A DNA stretch of 44,389 nucleotides from assembly GCA_030429005.1 (NCBI GenBank), contig JAUIDP010000020.1, positions 1-44,389 of the forward strand, in the 5' to 3' direction. The translations under genes and the position numbers were made by a program. How positions within the stretch are numbered: position 1 is the first letter of the stretch; each line of letters starts with the position of its first letter. This document shows, one piece after another, positions 25,756-34,117 of this stretch. The notes beneath the pieces were generated by a model. That model was not told where the DNA came from, did not search any database, and saw nothing but the letters and a program-made list of their open reading frames with translations. The DNA is from Gammaproteobacteria bacterium (GTDB lineage: Bacteria; Pseudomonadota; Gammaproteobacteria; Steroidobacterales; Woeseiaceae).

Positions 25756-25771
25756 TTGTAAGGAATTGTTA
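25756..25771 (-). promoter_or_regulatory. Response-regulator box upstream of the regulator gene
   Basis: TAACAATTCCTTACAA on the minus strand, 15 of 16 identical to the site at 23540-23555. Two T-N-ACA pentamers 10 bp apart fit a dimeric OmpR-class site. It is about 70 bp before the regulator's TTG start. The remaining gap (25688-25837) holds the repeat at 25802-25823 and AT-rich candidate -10 boxes that I cannot rank. Confidence 0.6.
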
Positions 25772-25801
25772 CGCGCCGCCGAGCTCCGGCATTTTTCTCC
25801 G

Positions 25802-25823
25802 AAAAGGGCTCTGACCCCTTTTT
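25802..25823. repeat. AAAAGGG...CCCTTTT short palindromic element
   Basis: AAAAGGG-CTCTGAC-CCCTTTT (7-bp stem, 7-base loop) lies 15 bp past the end of the flavin oxidase gene. It may act as a weak terminator for that leftward gene. From memory, GGGGTCAGAGCC-type palindromes recur in gammaproteobacterial genomes, often as REP-like units; this copy shares GGCTCTGAC with the terminator at 23005. Confidence 0.5.
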
Positions 25824-25837
25824 GTTGGTTTTTTTTG

Positions 25838-27319
25838 TCAGGGGGCGATATTGTGGTTCGCGCTGAACACGTTGTCGGGGTCGTACTTGCGTTTCACCTC
25901 GATCAGCCGCTCCAGGTTGACCTCGTAGGCAGCCCGAACCGCCGCTTCGCCTTCGTCCGCCATGTAGTTCACGTAAGCGCCACCGGTGCCGTACTCCTTC
26001 AGCGCGTTGCCGGTATTGCGGGTCCAGGCGATGTTGGCATCGTCGGCCGAAGCATCCAGCCAGGCACTCAGCATTGAGACGTTGTACTGCGCATTGCGGC
26101 CCGAGAATGCCGTGTCTGTCGGACCGACCCGGCCGATTGCGCCGCCCATGTGCTCGATCAGCAGCATCGACCCTGGCGGTGGCAGTTCCGCCGCCTTTGC
26201 GACCACCAGGTCGATCAGATCATCACTGAGTTCCGCGACCAGGCTGGAGCGCCAGTAATGCCGCATGCCCGGTGGCGAACCGGCATCGAACATCTGTTGC
26301 ACGGCGCTGAACGGCATCGGTCCGATGGAGTTGATAAACGGGGTGCCGAAGTCCCTGACCGGCCGCAGGAGCTTCTCCCCCTCGGCCGCGTCGCCGGTGT
26401 AGCAGACAGCGATCCACGCAGCGATGCCGCCTGCAGATGGCGTATCCGGTATGCCCGGCAGGGCGCCGGCCATGGTCATGACAGAGTCCGGCGCAGTGGC
26501 CGTAAAGTCGCGATAGAACTGCAGCAGGTCCTGCAGCCTGTCGCCGGTGTGGATCGCCATACCGGCTATCGCGGGTTCAACGTCGTACGCTTTGTACTCG
26601 AACGACGTAACAACGCCGAAGTTGCCGCCGCCGCCACGCAGCGCCCAGAACAGGTCAGCATTGTCGTCCTCGCTCGCTACCAGGAATTCACCGTTTGCCA
26701 TGACGACATCGGCGGAAACGAGGTTGTCGATCGTCAAACCGTGCTTGCGCTGCAGCCAGCCGAAACCGCCTCCCAGCGTCAGTCCGGCAATGCCGGTGTC
26801 GCTGACCGTGCCGCTCGGAGTTACGACACCAACGGCGAGTGATTCGTGGTCGAGATCGCGCAACCTGGCGCCGGCCATGGCGCGCGACCGCCGCCGGACC
26901 GGGTCGACGCGCACACCGCGCATTGCCCCGAGGTCGATCAGCAGTGCGCCGTCCCGAACTGCCTTGCCGGCAACGTTGTGCCCGCCGCCCCGCACCGAAA
27001 TCGGCAGGTCATGTTCGCGCGCATACCGGACGACATGCATGACGTCGGCCGCGCCCGAGCATTGCGCGATGGCGAGCGGCCGCCGGTCGATCATGTCATT
27101 GAAGACTTTCCGCGAGGCGTCGTAGTGCGCGTGGCCGGGTGCAATTACACCACCGCGCAACTGCCTGGCGAGATCGGCAAACGGGACAGCCTCGGCAGCG
27201 GCGCTGCCGGTGTTTGCTGCGCTGGCCAGGGTCGGTGACCCGAGCAGGGCAAGTCCCCCGGCCGCCATGGTGCCCTTGATCAGGTCACGGCGAGAAACTC
27301 CTCCATCGAACTTTGTCAT
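25838..27319 (-). CDS. Tat-exported FAD-linked oxidase (BBE-type)
   Basis: 493 residues. SRRDLIKGTMAAGGLALLGSP is a twin-arginine signal (Arg10, Arg11), with cleavage likely near ASAA. The PCMH/FAD_binding_4 domain contains SVRGGGHNVAGKAVRDG, in which His114 is the usual covalent flavin attachment, and GTVSDTGIAGLTLGGGFGWL. The C-terminal BBE motif reads YDPDNVFSANHNI. Relatives oxidise sugars, alkaloids or aromatic alcohols and reduce O2. GGAG lies 8 bp before the ATG. It is 61 bp downstream of the SRPBCC gene in the same direction, so it may be the third gene of the ArsR operon. Confidence 0.92.
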   Translation of the reverse strand: MTKFDGGVSRRDLIKGTMAAGGLALLGSPTLASAANTGSAAAEAVPFADLARQLRGGVIAPGHAHYDASRKVFNDMIDRRPLAIAQCSGAADVMHVVRYAREHDLPISVRGGGHNVAGKAVRDGALLIDLGAMRGVRVDPVRRRSRAMAGARLRDLDHESLAVGVVTPSGTVSDTGIAGLTLGGGFGWLQRKHGLTIDNLVSADVVMANGEFLVASEDDNADLFWALRGGGGNFGVVTSFEYKAYDVEPAIAGMAIHTGDRLQDLLQFYRDFTATAPDSVMTMAGALPGIPDTPSAGGIAAWIAVCYTGDAAEGEKLLRPVRDFGTPFINSIGPMPFSAVQQMFDAGSPPGMRHYWRSSLVAELSDDLIDLVVAKAAELPPPGSMLLIEHMGGAIGRVGPTDTAFSGRNAQYNVSMLSAWLDASADDANIAWTRNTGNALKEYGTGGAYVNYMADEGEAAVRAAYEVNLERLIEVKRKYDPDNVFSANHNIAP

Positions 27320-27380
27320 TCTTGTTCTCCACGACAGATGGCTGGTTATAAGAAACTAGCATATGCCGGGTATTCCTGCG

Positions 27381-27830
27381 CTACGCCACAGCCTGCGGCA
27401 GTGCTTCGCCGGTTTCCAGCAGCGACTTCAGGCCGGCGATAATCCATGGCCAGCCACTGCGGATGCCGTCATAGACGACCGAAGCGTCCGGGAACTGGTC
27501 GTGCACGATGCGAAGCCGGGTCTGTTCGTTCAGCGCTTCGATGTGAAATGCCACCCGCGATGCGGCTTCCTGCTTTGCCTGTTCGTCGTAGAGTACGTGC
27601 CAGGACATGATGAGTGTGTTCGGCGGGTCTGCTTCGATAACTTCTCCTTCCACGGCCACATCGCCACTATCCGCGTAACGGTAGTACACCGGTTCGCCGG
27701 GACGCCATGTCGAGTCGACCCGCGTTGCATGAAAATACTGCGCGGTAAACTCCGGTGACGTCAGCGCCTTCCAGACATCCGCTGCAGTTGCACGTATGTA
27801 AGTTTCGTATACAAAATCGGGGCTGGCCAT
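27381..27830 (-). CDS. SRPBCC (AHSA1-like) protein
   Basis: 149 residues from the ATG at 27830, which overlaps the ArsR stop (TGATG). YETYIRATAADVWKALTSPEF is the typical N-terminal strand/helix of the START-like SRPBCC fold, followed by GEPVYYRYADSGDVAVEGEVIEADPP and a C-terminal helix SGWPWIIAGLKSLLETG. Such proteins bind hydrophobic ligands or assist folding; those paired with ArsR regulators are widespread but mostly uncharacterised. Coupling to the regulator suggests that it is the regulated product and may handle its inducing ligand. Confidence 0.88.
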   Translation of the reverse strand: MASPDFVYETYIRATAADVWKALTSPEFTAQYFHATRVDSTWRPGEPVYYRYADSGDVAVEGEVIEADPPNTLIMSWHVLYDEQAKQEAASRVAFHIEALNEQTRLRIVHDQFPDASVVYDGIRSGWPWIIAGLKSLLETGEALPQAVA

Positions 27831-28141
27831 CAGTCTTTCTCCTCCAGTGCTTTCTTTAACGAACTCACGGCAGTGAGTTGCGCGGTCGAATACTTTTCTA
27901 TCCAGCGTTCGGCCACGGCCTGTATCGGAACCGGGTTCAGGTAGTGCAGCTTCTCGCGGCCTTCGAACACGGTGACGATCAGGCCGGCCGCTTCCAGTAT
28001 CGCGAGGTGCTTGGACAGGCCCTGCCTGGACATGTCGACGTCGCGGCACAAAGCCTGCAGCGCCTGCCCGTCCTGCACGTACAGGCGGTCCAGGATCTGC
28101 CGGCGGTGCGGGTCGGCCAACGCTTTGAACACCTCATCCAT
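27830..28141 (-). CDS. ArsR-family winged-helix regulator (SRPBCC-linked)
   Basis: 103 residues from the ATG at 28141. A longer open frame to 28261 crosses the promoter, so the short start is right. MDEVFKALADPHRRQILDRLY and MSRQGLSKHLAILEAAGLI form the winged helix; there is no ELCVCDL cysteine motif, so it is not a classical metal sensor and fits the SRPBCC-linked ArsR group. The predicted transcription start falls on the A of the ATG, so the mRNA is probably leaderless. A perfect dyad between -35 and -10 is the likely autorepression operator. Confidence 0.9.
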   Translation of the reverse strand: MDEVFKALADPHRRQILDRLYVQDGQALQALCRDVDMSRQGLSKHLAILEAAGLIVTVFEGREKLHYLNPVPIQAVAERWIEKYSTAQLTAVSSLKKALEEKD

Positions 28142-28147
28142 GCACAA

Positions 28148-28177
28148 AGAATAGGCAACCAAAAGGTTGCATGTCAA
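28148..28177 (-). promoter_or_regulatory. ArsR promoter with operator in the spacer
   Basis: On the minus strand TTGACA (28172-28177), an 18-bp spacer and TATTCT (28148-28153). Within the spacer, GCAACC-TTTT-GGTTGC (28155-28170) is a perfect dyad. The start point about 7 bp past the -10 coincides with the ATG at 28141. Binding here would block RNA polymerase directly. Confidence 0.75.
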
Positions 28178-28295
28178 GAAATATCCGCTTTTCTGCGCGA
28201 TGGAAGCGGCAGAGGCTGGCCCTGTCCGCTTTTTGTCGTGCGTGCCGGGGGAAACTGTCATGTGAATCGTCTATAAAGCCGATGGGGTAAATTGA

Positions 28296-28853
28296 ATGCG
28301 CGACGACGATCGTATTGCGAACATTTTCATGTCGATACGTGGCCGGCTGGCCAGGGCCGTCCAGAGTATCGTGCCGCCCAGGGAAATCGAGGATATCGTC
28401 CAGGAGACCTACCTGCGCGTCTGCCGGGCCGGCAGCAAAACCCGGATCCAGTCGCCACAGGCTTTCATGTTCAGGACTGCCCGCAACCTGGCGCTCGACC
28501 ATGTGAAAAGGGCGGAATCGCGCCTCGCCGACAGCTTCGACCAAATGGAAGAGGATGGCATGGCGACTGAGCGTCAGCCTGTTGACAGTACCGTCAACAC
28601 GGCTTGCTCCGACGAGGAGTTCGTACAGTTCTGCGACAGTGTTCGTTACCTGCCCGTGCAGTGCCGCCGCGCCTTCGTGTTGCGCAAAGTGTACGGCTAT
28701 TCGCAACGCGAAATTGCCAAGGCGATGAACATCAGCGAGAGCACCGTCGAGAAACATATCGCGGAAGGGATCAAGCGCTGCCTGAACTACATTGAACAAC
28801 AGGATGCGGGCTTGCAGCACAACCGCAAACCGCAACAAGGCCAACGCCGATGA
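28296..28853 (+). CDS. ECF sigma factor, FecI-like
   Basis: 185 residues. Region 2 contains EIEDIVQETYLRVCRAG (the -10 recognition helix in ECF form) and FRTARNLALDHVKRAES; region 4 contains LPVQCRRAFVLRKVYGYSQREIAKAMNISESTVEKHIAEGIKRC, the FecI-type -35 recognition HTH. It is released or activated by the FecR protein encoded next, on a signal from the STN receptor. The stop overlaps the fecR start (ATGA). It should drive the receptor-PhoD unit. A TATAAA (28272-28277) precedes the gene without a good -35. Confidence 0.93.
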   Translation: MRDDDRIANIFMSIRGRLARAVQSIVPPREIEDIVQETYLRVCRAGSKTRIQSPQAFMFRTARNLALDHVKRAESRLADSFDQMEEDGMATERQPVDSTVNTACSDEEFVQFCDSVRYLPVQCRRAFVLRKVYGYSQREIAKAMNISESTVEKHIAEGIKRCLNYIEQQDAGLQHNRKPQQGQRR

Positions 28854-29908
28854 GCAACATTTACGAACTGCCGAACAACAACACCTGCCGCGACGAAGCC
28901 AGCGCATGGATAGCCAGGATCGACAAGGGCCTGTCGGCGCAGGAACAGCGGGACCTGCAGGAATGGCTCGTCTCCGGCGATGAGAACTACACGACACTGA
29001 TGAAGATGGCGCAGCTCTGGGACAAGATGGATGCGCTGGCCCGGCTGGCTGAAATCTGCCCGCCGGCTGACACACGGCCGCGCCAGTCACTGCGCTTCGC
29101 GCTGCCACTCACGGCGATTGCGGCCACGGTTCTTGTCGCGATCGCGCTCGCGAACTGGATGTCCGTCACGACCGCGCCGGTCGAGCCTGACGAAATCGTT
29201 GCCAACGTGGCAGAATTCTACGAGACAGCCATCGGCGAGCAGTCCAGCTACCGGCTTGCAGACGGTACCCGGATTACACTGAATACCAACAGCCGCGTGA
29301 CAGTAAGCTACTCGGCCAGCAATCGGCTGTTGCGGCTGGAACGCGGTGAAATGCATGTCGTCGTGGCCCAGGACAAGGCACGGCCGCTCAGCGTGCTCGT
29401 CGGCGACCGGGTCGTCCAGGCGGTCGGTACCGAATTCAATGTCGAAATCTCGGGCGAACAGCAGATCGAACTGGTGGTCACCGAAGGCGTGGTTGTCGTT
29501 GGCATCCTGGCAGCCGCCGAGCAGGCGGAAAACCCGGCAACGCCGCTGTTGCTGACACAATCGGCGACGCCGGTAGCGGCGGGCCAGGAAGTCCGCATTA
29601 ACGCTGGCGATGATCCGGACGAACCCGTTGCCACCGAGGAAATTGACAGTGACGAAGTTGCCGTAAAGCTGTCATGGCGCGAAGGTAACCTGATTTTTCG
29701 CGGAGAATCTCTCGAAGAAGCTGTCGCAGAAGTTGGCCGTTATACCGAGGTACAGTTCGTTTTCCTGGACGAGGAGTCCAAGCAGGTGCGGGTTGCCGGT
29801 TGGTTCAAGGCCGGCGACGTCGAAGGCCTGCTTGCAGCACTGCGGCAGAATTTCAACATTTCCTACGAATGGGTTGCCGACAACAAGATCACGTTGAGTG
29901 GTCGCTAA
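28850..29908 (+). CDS. FecR-like anti-sigma/signal transducer
   Basis: 352 residues. The N-terminal cytoplasmic part (ASAWIARIDKGLSAQEQRDLQEWL and the Trp-containing helix) is the DUF4880/FecR_N anti-sigma region; a membrane helix covers about 83-103; the periplasmic FecR domain has YRLADGTRITLNTNSRV, RLLRLERGEMHVVV and VGTEFNVEIS; the C-terminal WREGNLIFRGESLEEAVAEVGRY to FNISYEW is the STN-like part that touches the receptor. It carries the signal from the outer membrane to the sigma factor. The stop is 22 bp before the receptor start. Confidence 0.94.
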   Translation: MSNIYELPNNNTCRDEASAWIARIDKGLSAQEQRDLQEWLVSGDENYTTLMKMAQLWDKMDALARLAEICPPADTRPRQSLRFALPLTAIAATVLVAIALANWMSVTTAPVEPDEIVANVAEFYETAIGEQSSYRLADGTRITLNTNSRVTVSYSASNRLLRLERGEMHVVVAQDKARPLSVLVGDRVVQAVGTEFNVEISGEQQIELVVTEGVVVVGILAAAEQAENPATPLLLTQSATPVAAGQEVRINAGDDPDEPVATEEIDSDEVAVKLSWREGNLIFRGESLEEAVAEVGRYTEVQFVFLDEESKQVRVAGWFKAGDVEGLLAALRQNFNISYEWVADNKITLSGR

Positions 29909-29930
29909 CTTCCGCCGGAATTTTTTCACT

Positions 29931-32489
29931 ATGAATCAGCACGACTGGGGGAAACTGGTCGCTGGATCGTCCAGGCAATACGTGCATGTAGTGCGTGTTG
30001 TCGCGGATGTTTGTCGAGCGACTCGGTGCAGCCTGGTTACCGCTTCACTGATCCTGCTATCAGCCAGTGCCGTTGCACAGCAACCGTCGGTGCAGCAGGA
30101 GTTCGATTTCGACATACCCCGGCAGCGAGCGGATATCTCGCTCACCCGGTTTGCTGAACAGGCGGACCAGACGCTGATTTTTCCATACGACGATGTGCGT
30201 ACGGAAACGACCAGTAGGCTGGTTGGCCGCTACCCGGTTGATGCCGCTGTGAAACTGTTACTCGCGGGAACGCAGCTGCAACCGGTGTTCAACGATCAGG
30301 GCGCACTCACTGCAATCAGAAAACGTGATGCATCGATCGGGGACAGTCAAATGAACGCAACAGGCAAGGCAGGTAAGGCAGGTATCGGCGCGACAATGGC
30401 CGCAATATTCGGTGCGCCGCTGGCGCACGCGCAAGAGGATATCGTTATCGAGGAAGTCGTCGTTACGGCGCAGATACGCGAGGAGAACTTCCAGGATATT
30501 CCGGTAACAGGCTCGATATTCGACGCAGCAACGCTGGAGAACAACAGGCTGCTCGAGATCGACGATATTGCCAGGATGACGCCGGGATTCGCGTCATCCT
30601 ACTTCAACAATTCCTCACCCAGCTACTCGGTGCGCGGCGCGATGAACACCTTCAGCCAGGCGGGTGCAAGCAAGCCCGTCGGCATCTTCATCGATGACGT
30701 ATTCGTGCCGCGCTATTCGGCGGCGGCTTTCGAACTGTTTGACGTGCGCCAGGTATCGGTCTTGCGCGGCCCGCAGGGCACGCTGTTCGGACGCAATGTA
30801 ACCGCCGGTGCCATCCAGGTGTATACCTCGGTGCCGTCGCTGGACGAATCACAGTTCAAGGTCCAGGTCGGGGCGGGCAATTACGATCTCCAGGAGATCT
30901 CGGCGTTTGCGTCCGGGCCATTGTCGGAACGGGTAGCCGCCAAGCTCAGCGTTTCGCAGAAAAACCGGGACGGCTACTCGGTCGATCGCTTTAATGGCCG
31001 CGATGTCGAGGATCTCGATTCCTTCAACTTGCGTGCCGCGCTCCTGTTCGCGCCAAACGATGATCTTGAACTGCGGCTGATGGCGGACTACGCGACCGAT
31101 GAGAATGGCGGCAAAGGCTATACCTTTGTTTCGAGCAGCGATGGCCAGGACCTGACCGGCAACGACGGCAAAATTCGCACGACCGAGTTGCGGGTACCGC
31201 AGTCTTACGACCGCGATATTTTCGGCGTGTCCGCGCATGTCGACCGGACGCTGGGCGCAGGGACGTTGCAATCCATAACAGCCTACCGGAGTTCTGACTC
31301 GCGCGAGTACTACAGCCTTGGTGCAGCAGATGTCACGCTGCCCTCGGTCTCGACGCAGTTCCTGAAGGATGACAATGACGACCCGGACTCGTTCTCGCAG
31401 GAGTTTCGCTTCGTCAGCCGGGAGTATGACGGCTTCGACTATGTCGCCGGCATTTACTACTACGACGAAGACACGGACCGCTATCTCGGCGACGTGCTGC
31501 TCGGCGCGGACGGCAATGCAGAATTCGTCAACCGGGACTTTTTCGTCAATGCGAAAACGCAAAGTATCGCCGCATACGTGAGTGCAACGATTCACATCAG
31601 TGACAAATTCGACATCGGCATCGGCGGCCGGTATACGTCGGAAGACAAGGATGTGTCGGTGGACTACGTCGACAACAATAACAATGCCAACAATTTCATG
31701 ACGAGCCCGGGTTCGAGTTTCTCGGAGTTTACGCCACGCATTACGCTTTCGTATTTCCCGAATGACAACGTGACGATTTTTGCGAGCCGGACAGAAGGAT
31801 TTACCGCGGGCGGGTTCAATACGGAAACCAACAACATCGATGCGATCGAGCTGGGCTTCAAGCCCGAAACCATCATCGCCTATGAGCTCGGCGCGAAAAC
31901 TGCCTGGCAGGACGGGCGCCTGATCGCAAACCTCACGCTGTTCGACCAGGAATACAAGGACAAGCAGGAGGGATACCTGTTGCCGGGTTCGTACTTCAGT
32001 ATTTTCAACGCCGCGCGAGCGACGATGACCGGCGCGGAGTTCGAATTCAGCTGGCTGGCAACGGACGCGCTGACCGTCTCGGCGACCTACTCGAGCCTGG
32101 ACGCCGAGTATGACAAGTTCGTCATTCCGGGCGGCGACGACTTCAGCGGCAACAAGCTGCAGACTGCGCCGGAAAGCAGCTACTCGCTGTCGCTGGACTA
32201 TCGCAACGACGTCGAACGCGGGTCGGTCCTGGCCGGGCTGAGCTATACGTGGCAGGACAAGTATTTCACCGGCGCCAGCAACATTCCTGAATTCCTGATC
32301 GACAGCTACGGTCTCCTGAACGCGCGCATCGGCTATACGTGGTCGGATGAGCGGTGGCGGGTCATGCTCTGGGGCAAGAACCTGTCCGACGAGGACTTTG
32401 TCAGGATTCGCGGCACGTCCGGAGCCATCGCGGAGTATTACGGTCCGCCGCGCGCATACGGCATCAACCTGACATATACGCACCAGTGA
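29931..32489 (+). CDS. STN-containing TonB-dependent transducer/receptor
   Basis: 852 residues from the ATG at 29931 (a GTG at 29898 overlaps fecR). A signal peptide ends at SAVAQQ; an STN domain follows (FDFDIPRQRADISLTRFAEQADQTLIF, about 57-130). About 141-168 reads like a second signal peptide (GKAGIGATMAAIFGAPLAHAQ), directly followed by the TonB box IVIEEVVVTAQ. The plug has YSVRGAMNTFSQ and VSVLRGPQGTLFGRNVTAGAIQV; the barrel ends at NLTYTHQ. An internal ATG at 30351 has GGGGA 7 bp upstream and would give an STN-less receptor with its own signal. With sigma and FecR it forms a cell-surface signalling system. Its stop overlaps the PhoD start. Confidence 0.93.
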   Translation: MNQHDWGKLVAGSSRQYVHVVRVVADVCRATRCSLVTASLILLSASAVAQQPSVQQEFDFDIPRQRADISLTRFAEQADQTLIFPYDDVRTETTSRLVGRYPVDAAVKLLLAGTQLQPVFNDQGALTAIRKRDASIGDSQMNATGKAGKAGIGATMAAIFGAPLAHAQEDIVIEEVVVTAQIREENFQDIPVTGSIFDAATLENNRLLEIDDIARMTPGFASSYFNNSSPSYSVRGAMNTFSQAGASKPVGIFIDDVFVPRYSAAAFELFDVRQVSVLRGPQGTLFGRNVTAGAIQVYTSVPSLDESQFKVQVGAGNYDLQEISAFASGPLSERVAAKLSVSQKNRDGYSVDRFNGRDVEDLDSFNLRAALLFAPNDDLELRLMADYATDENGGKGYTFVSSSDGQDLTGNDGKIRTTELRVPQSYDRDIFGVSAHVDRTLGAGTLQSITAYRSSDSREYYSLGAADVTLPSVSTQFLKDDNDDPDSFSQEFRFVSREYDGFDYVAGIYYYDEDTDRYLGDVLLGADGNAEFVNRDFFVNAKTQSIAAYVSATIHISDKFDIGIGGRYTSEDKDVSVDYVDNNNNANNFMTSPGSSFSEFTPRITLSYFPNDNVTIFASRTEGFTAGGFNTETNNIDAIELGFKPETIIAYELGAKTAWQDGRLIANLTLFDQEYKDKQEGYLLPGSYFSIFNAARATMTGAEFEFSWLATDALTVSATYSSLDAEYDKFVIPGGDDFSGNKLQTAPESSYSLSLDYRNDVERGSVLAGLSYTWQDKYFTGASNIPEFLIDSYGLLNARIGYTWSDERWRVMLWGKNLSDEDFVRIRGTSGAIAEYYGPPRAYGINLTYTHQ

Positions 32490-34021
32490 TCACGCGCAGG
32501 CAGTTCGTTTGCAACGCCACGCTCGCGGCGCTTGCCGGCTGCGCCACGAGCAAGCCCGGGCAGGACGGAGCTGCTACGTCCGCGGCCGGTGACAAGCTGT
32601 TTACGCTCGGCGTCGCTTCCGGGGACCCGGCGGCAAGCAGCGTTGTCCTGTGGACGCGCCTCGCTCCGGAGCTGCTGTCCGGCAATCCGCTTCCGGCTGC
32701 CGTCGAGGTCAGGTGGCTGGTCGCCAGCGACCCCGGGCTGACGAGCGTGGTAGCAAAGGGCAGCGTGCTGGCATTGCCGGAAGATGCACACTCTGTCCAT
32801 GTCGAACCGGCCGGCCTGCAGCCCGACACGGTCTACTACTATCGATTCGAGGCGCTGGGTGCGTTGAGTCCGACGGGACGCACGCGAACCCTGCCATCGC
32901 CGGGAGCCAGGGTCGACAGCTTCAGCATCGCGCTCACGTCCTGCATGGAATATTCGCTGGGTTACTTCGTGGCTTTGCGCGACCTGGATATTCAGCAACC
33001 GAATCTCGTGATTCACAACGGCGACTACATCTACGAAGCACCATCAGGCAGCCTGCGTCCGTACCCGATAGCGCATGAAGCGATGACGCTGGCAGACTAC
33101 CGCAGCCTGTACGCCCGGTATCGGCAGGACGCCGCACTGCGCCGCGCGCACGAACAGTTTCCCTGGGTTGTCCTGTGGGACGATCATGAAGTCGTCAATG
33201 ACTCCGGGCCAGGACACTACCTGCCGTCGAGCCGCAACGCCGTTCTCGACGACGATGCCTACCAGTTACGCCGCCGTGCCGCGACCAAGGCCTTCCTCGA
33301 GCACATGCCGACGCGGGCAGCTCTCGCCAGCAAGCGCGGCAATGCGCCCGAGTTCCATGCGCGCAGCGTCATCGGCGACCTGTTGGAGCTGAACTACCTC
33401 GATGTGCGTTCGTACCGCGACACGCCGGTATGCAATGAAGGCGGCAACCTGGGTTTCCAGGACTGCGCAGCTGCACATGACCCGTCACGCTCCATGCTCG
33501 GAGCATCCCAGGAGCAGTGGCTGTTCGATAACTTCGGCTCCGGCAACTGTCGCTGGAACTGCCTGGTGCAGACCACGGTCATGGCCCCGTTCGATCGCAA
33601 GGCAGGGCTGGAGGTCGACTATGAGACGGATGGCTGGGACAACTACGCCGCCAACCGGGACCGGATCGTCGACCACGTCCGGCGCAACGGGATGCAGAAC
33701 AGTGTCGTTCTTGGCGGCAACATCCACGCCTACTATGCCGGCACGGTCGATTCTGTCATGACCGAGATTGTGACGACATCGGTCAGCGCATCGGGCGGTG
33801 GCGAGAAACGCTACAACGACGTCAACGGCCGCCGCGACGAGAATCCCGAGCTGGCCTATTTCGACAACCGCTACCGGGGCTACACGTTACTGGAGTTTGC
33901 TGCGGACCAGGTGACCGTAAGCTTGCGCGTCGTCAGGGACATCGAAGTCGAAGACAGTACGGTCTCCACCCTGGATGCCCTGGCAATCGCCGACGGCAAG
34001 GTGGGCATAAGTCCGGTCTGA
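32486..34021 (+). CDS. phoD: PhoD-family phosphatase/phosphodiesterase, Tat lipoprotein
   Basis: 511 residues from a GTG at 32486 that overlaps the receptor's TGA (GTGA); an upstream in-frame ATG at 32354 lies inside the receptor gene and would bury the signal. TRRQF (Arg4, Arg5) is a Tat motif and LAGC (Cys19) a lipobox, so the protein is folded before export and lipid-anchored. A PhoD_N domain (FTLGVASGDPAASSVVLWTRLAP) precedes the metallophosphatase with HNGDYIYEA, VLWDDHEVVNDSG and LGGNIHAYYAG. Family members are Fe/Ca-dependent and cleave phosphomono- and diesters. Coupling to the receptor implies that it acts on the receptor's substrate. Confidence 0.93.
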   Translation: MITRRQFVCNATLAALAGCATSKPGQDGAATSAAGDKLFTLGVASGDPAASSVVLWTRLAPELLSGNPLPAAVEVRWLVASDPGLTSVVAKGSVLALPEDAHSVHVEPAGLQPDTVYYYRFEALGALSPTGRTRTLPSPGARVDSFSIALTSCMEYSLGYFVALRDLDIQQPNLVIHNGDYIYEAPSGSLRPYPIAHEAMTLADYRSLYARYRQDAALRRAHEQFPWVVLWDDHEVVNDSGPGHYLPSSRNAVLDDDAYQLRRRAATKAFLEHMPTRAALASKRGNAPEFHARSVIGDLLELNYLDVRSYRDTPVCNEGGNLGFQDCAAAHDPSRSMLGASQEQWLFDNFGSGNCRWNCLVQTTVMAPFDRKAGLEVDYETDGWDNYAANRDRIVDHVRRNGMQNSVVLGGNIHAYYAGTVDSVMTEIVTTSVSASGGGEKRYNDVNGRRDENPELAYFDNRYRGYTLLEFAADQVTVSLRVVRDIEVEDSTVSTLDALAIADGKVGISPV

Positions 34022-34117
34022 AGCGGCGTCCGCTGGCTTTCCAGATCAATAGCTGGCGCGGGTTCCGGCGTTTCGGCGCATGTACAGGTAAGCAGTCGTT
34101 TTGACGAGGAACCTGTC

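Noticed and set aside
28249..28277. ECF-type promoter (GAAAC...CGTC) upstream of the FecI-like sigma gene
   Set aside because: The spacing between GAAAC and CGTC is only about 12-13 bp, too short for ECF promoters (about 15-17 bp).
30849..32483. 544-codon minus-strand open frame
   Set aside because: Shadow of the TonB receptor barrel; Arg/Val-rich with no domain pattern.
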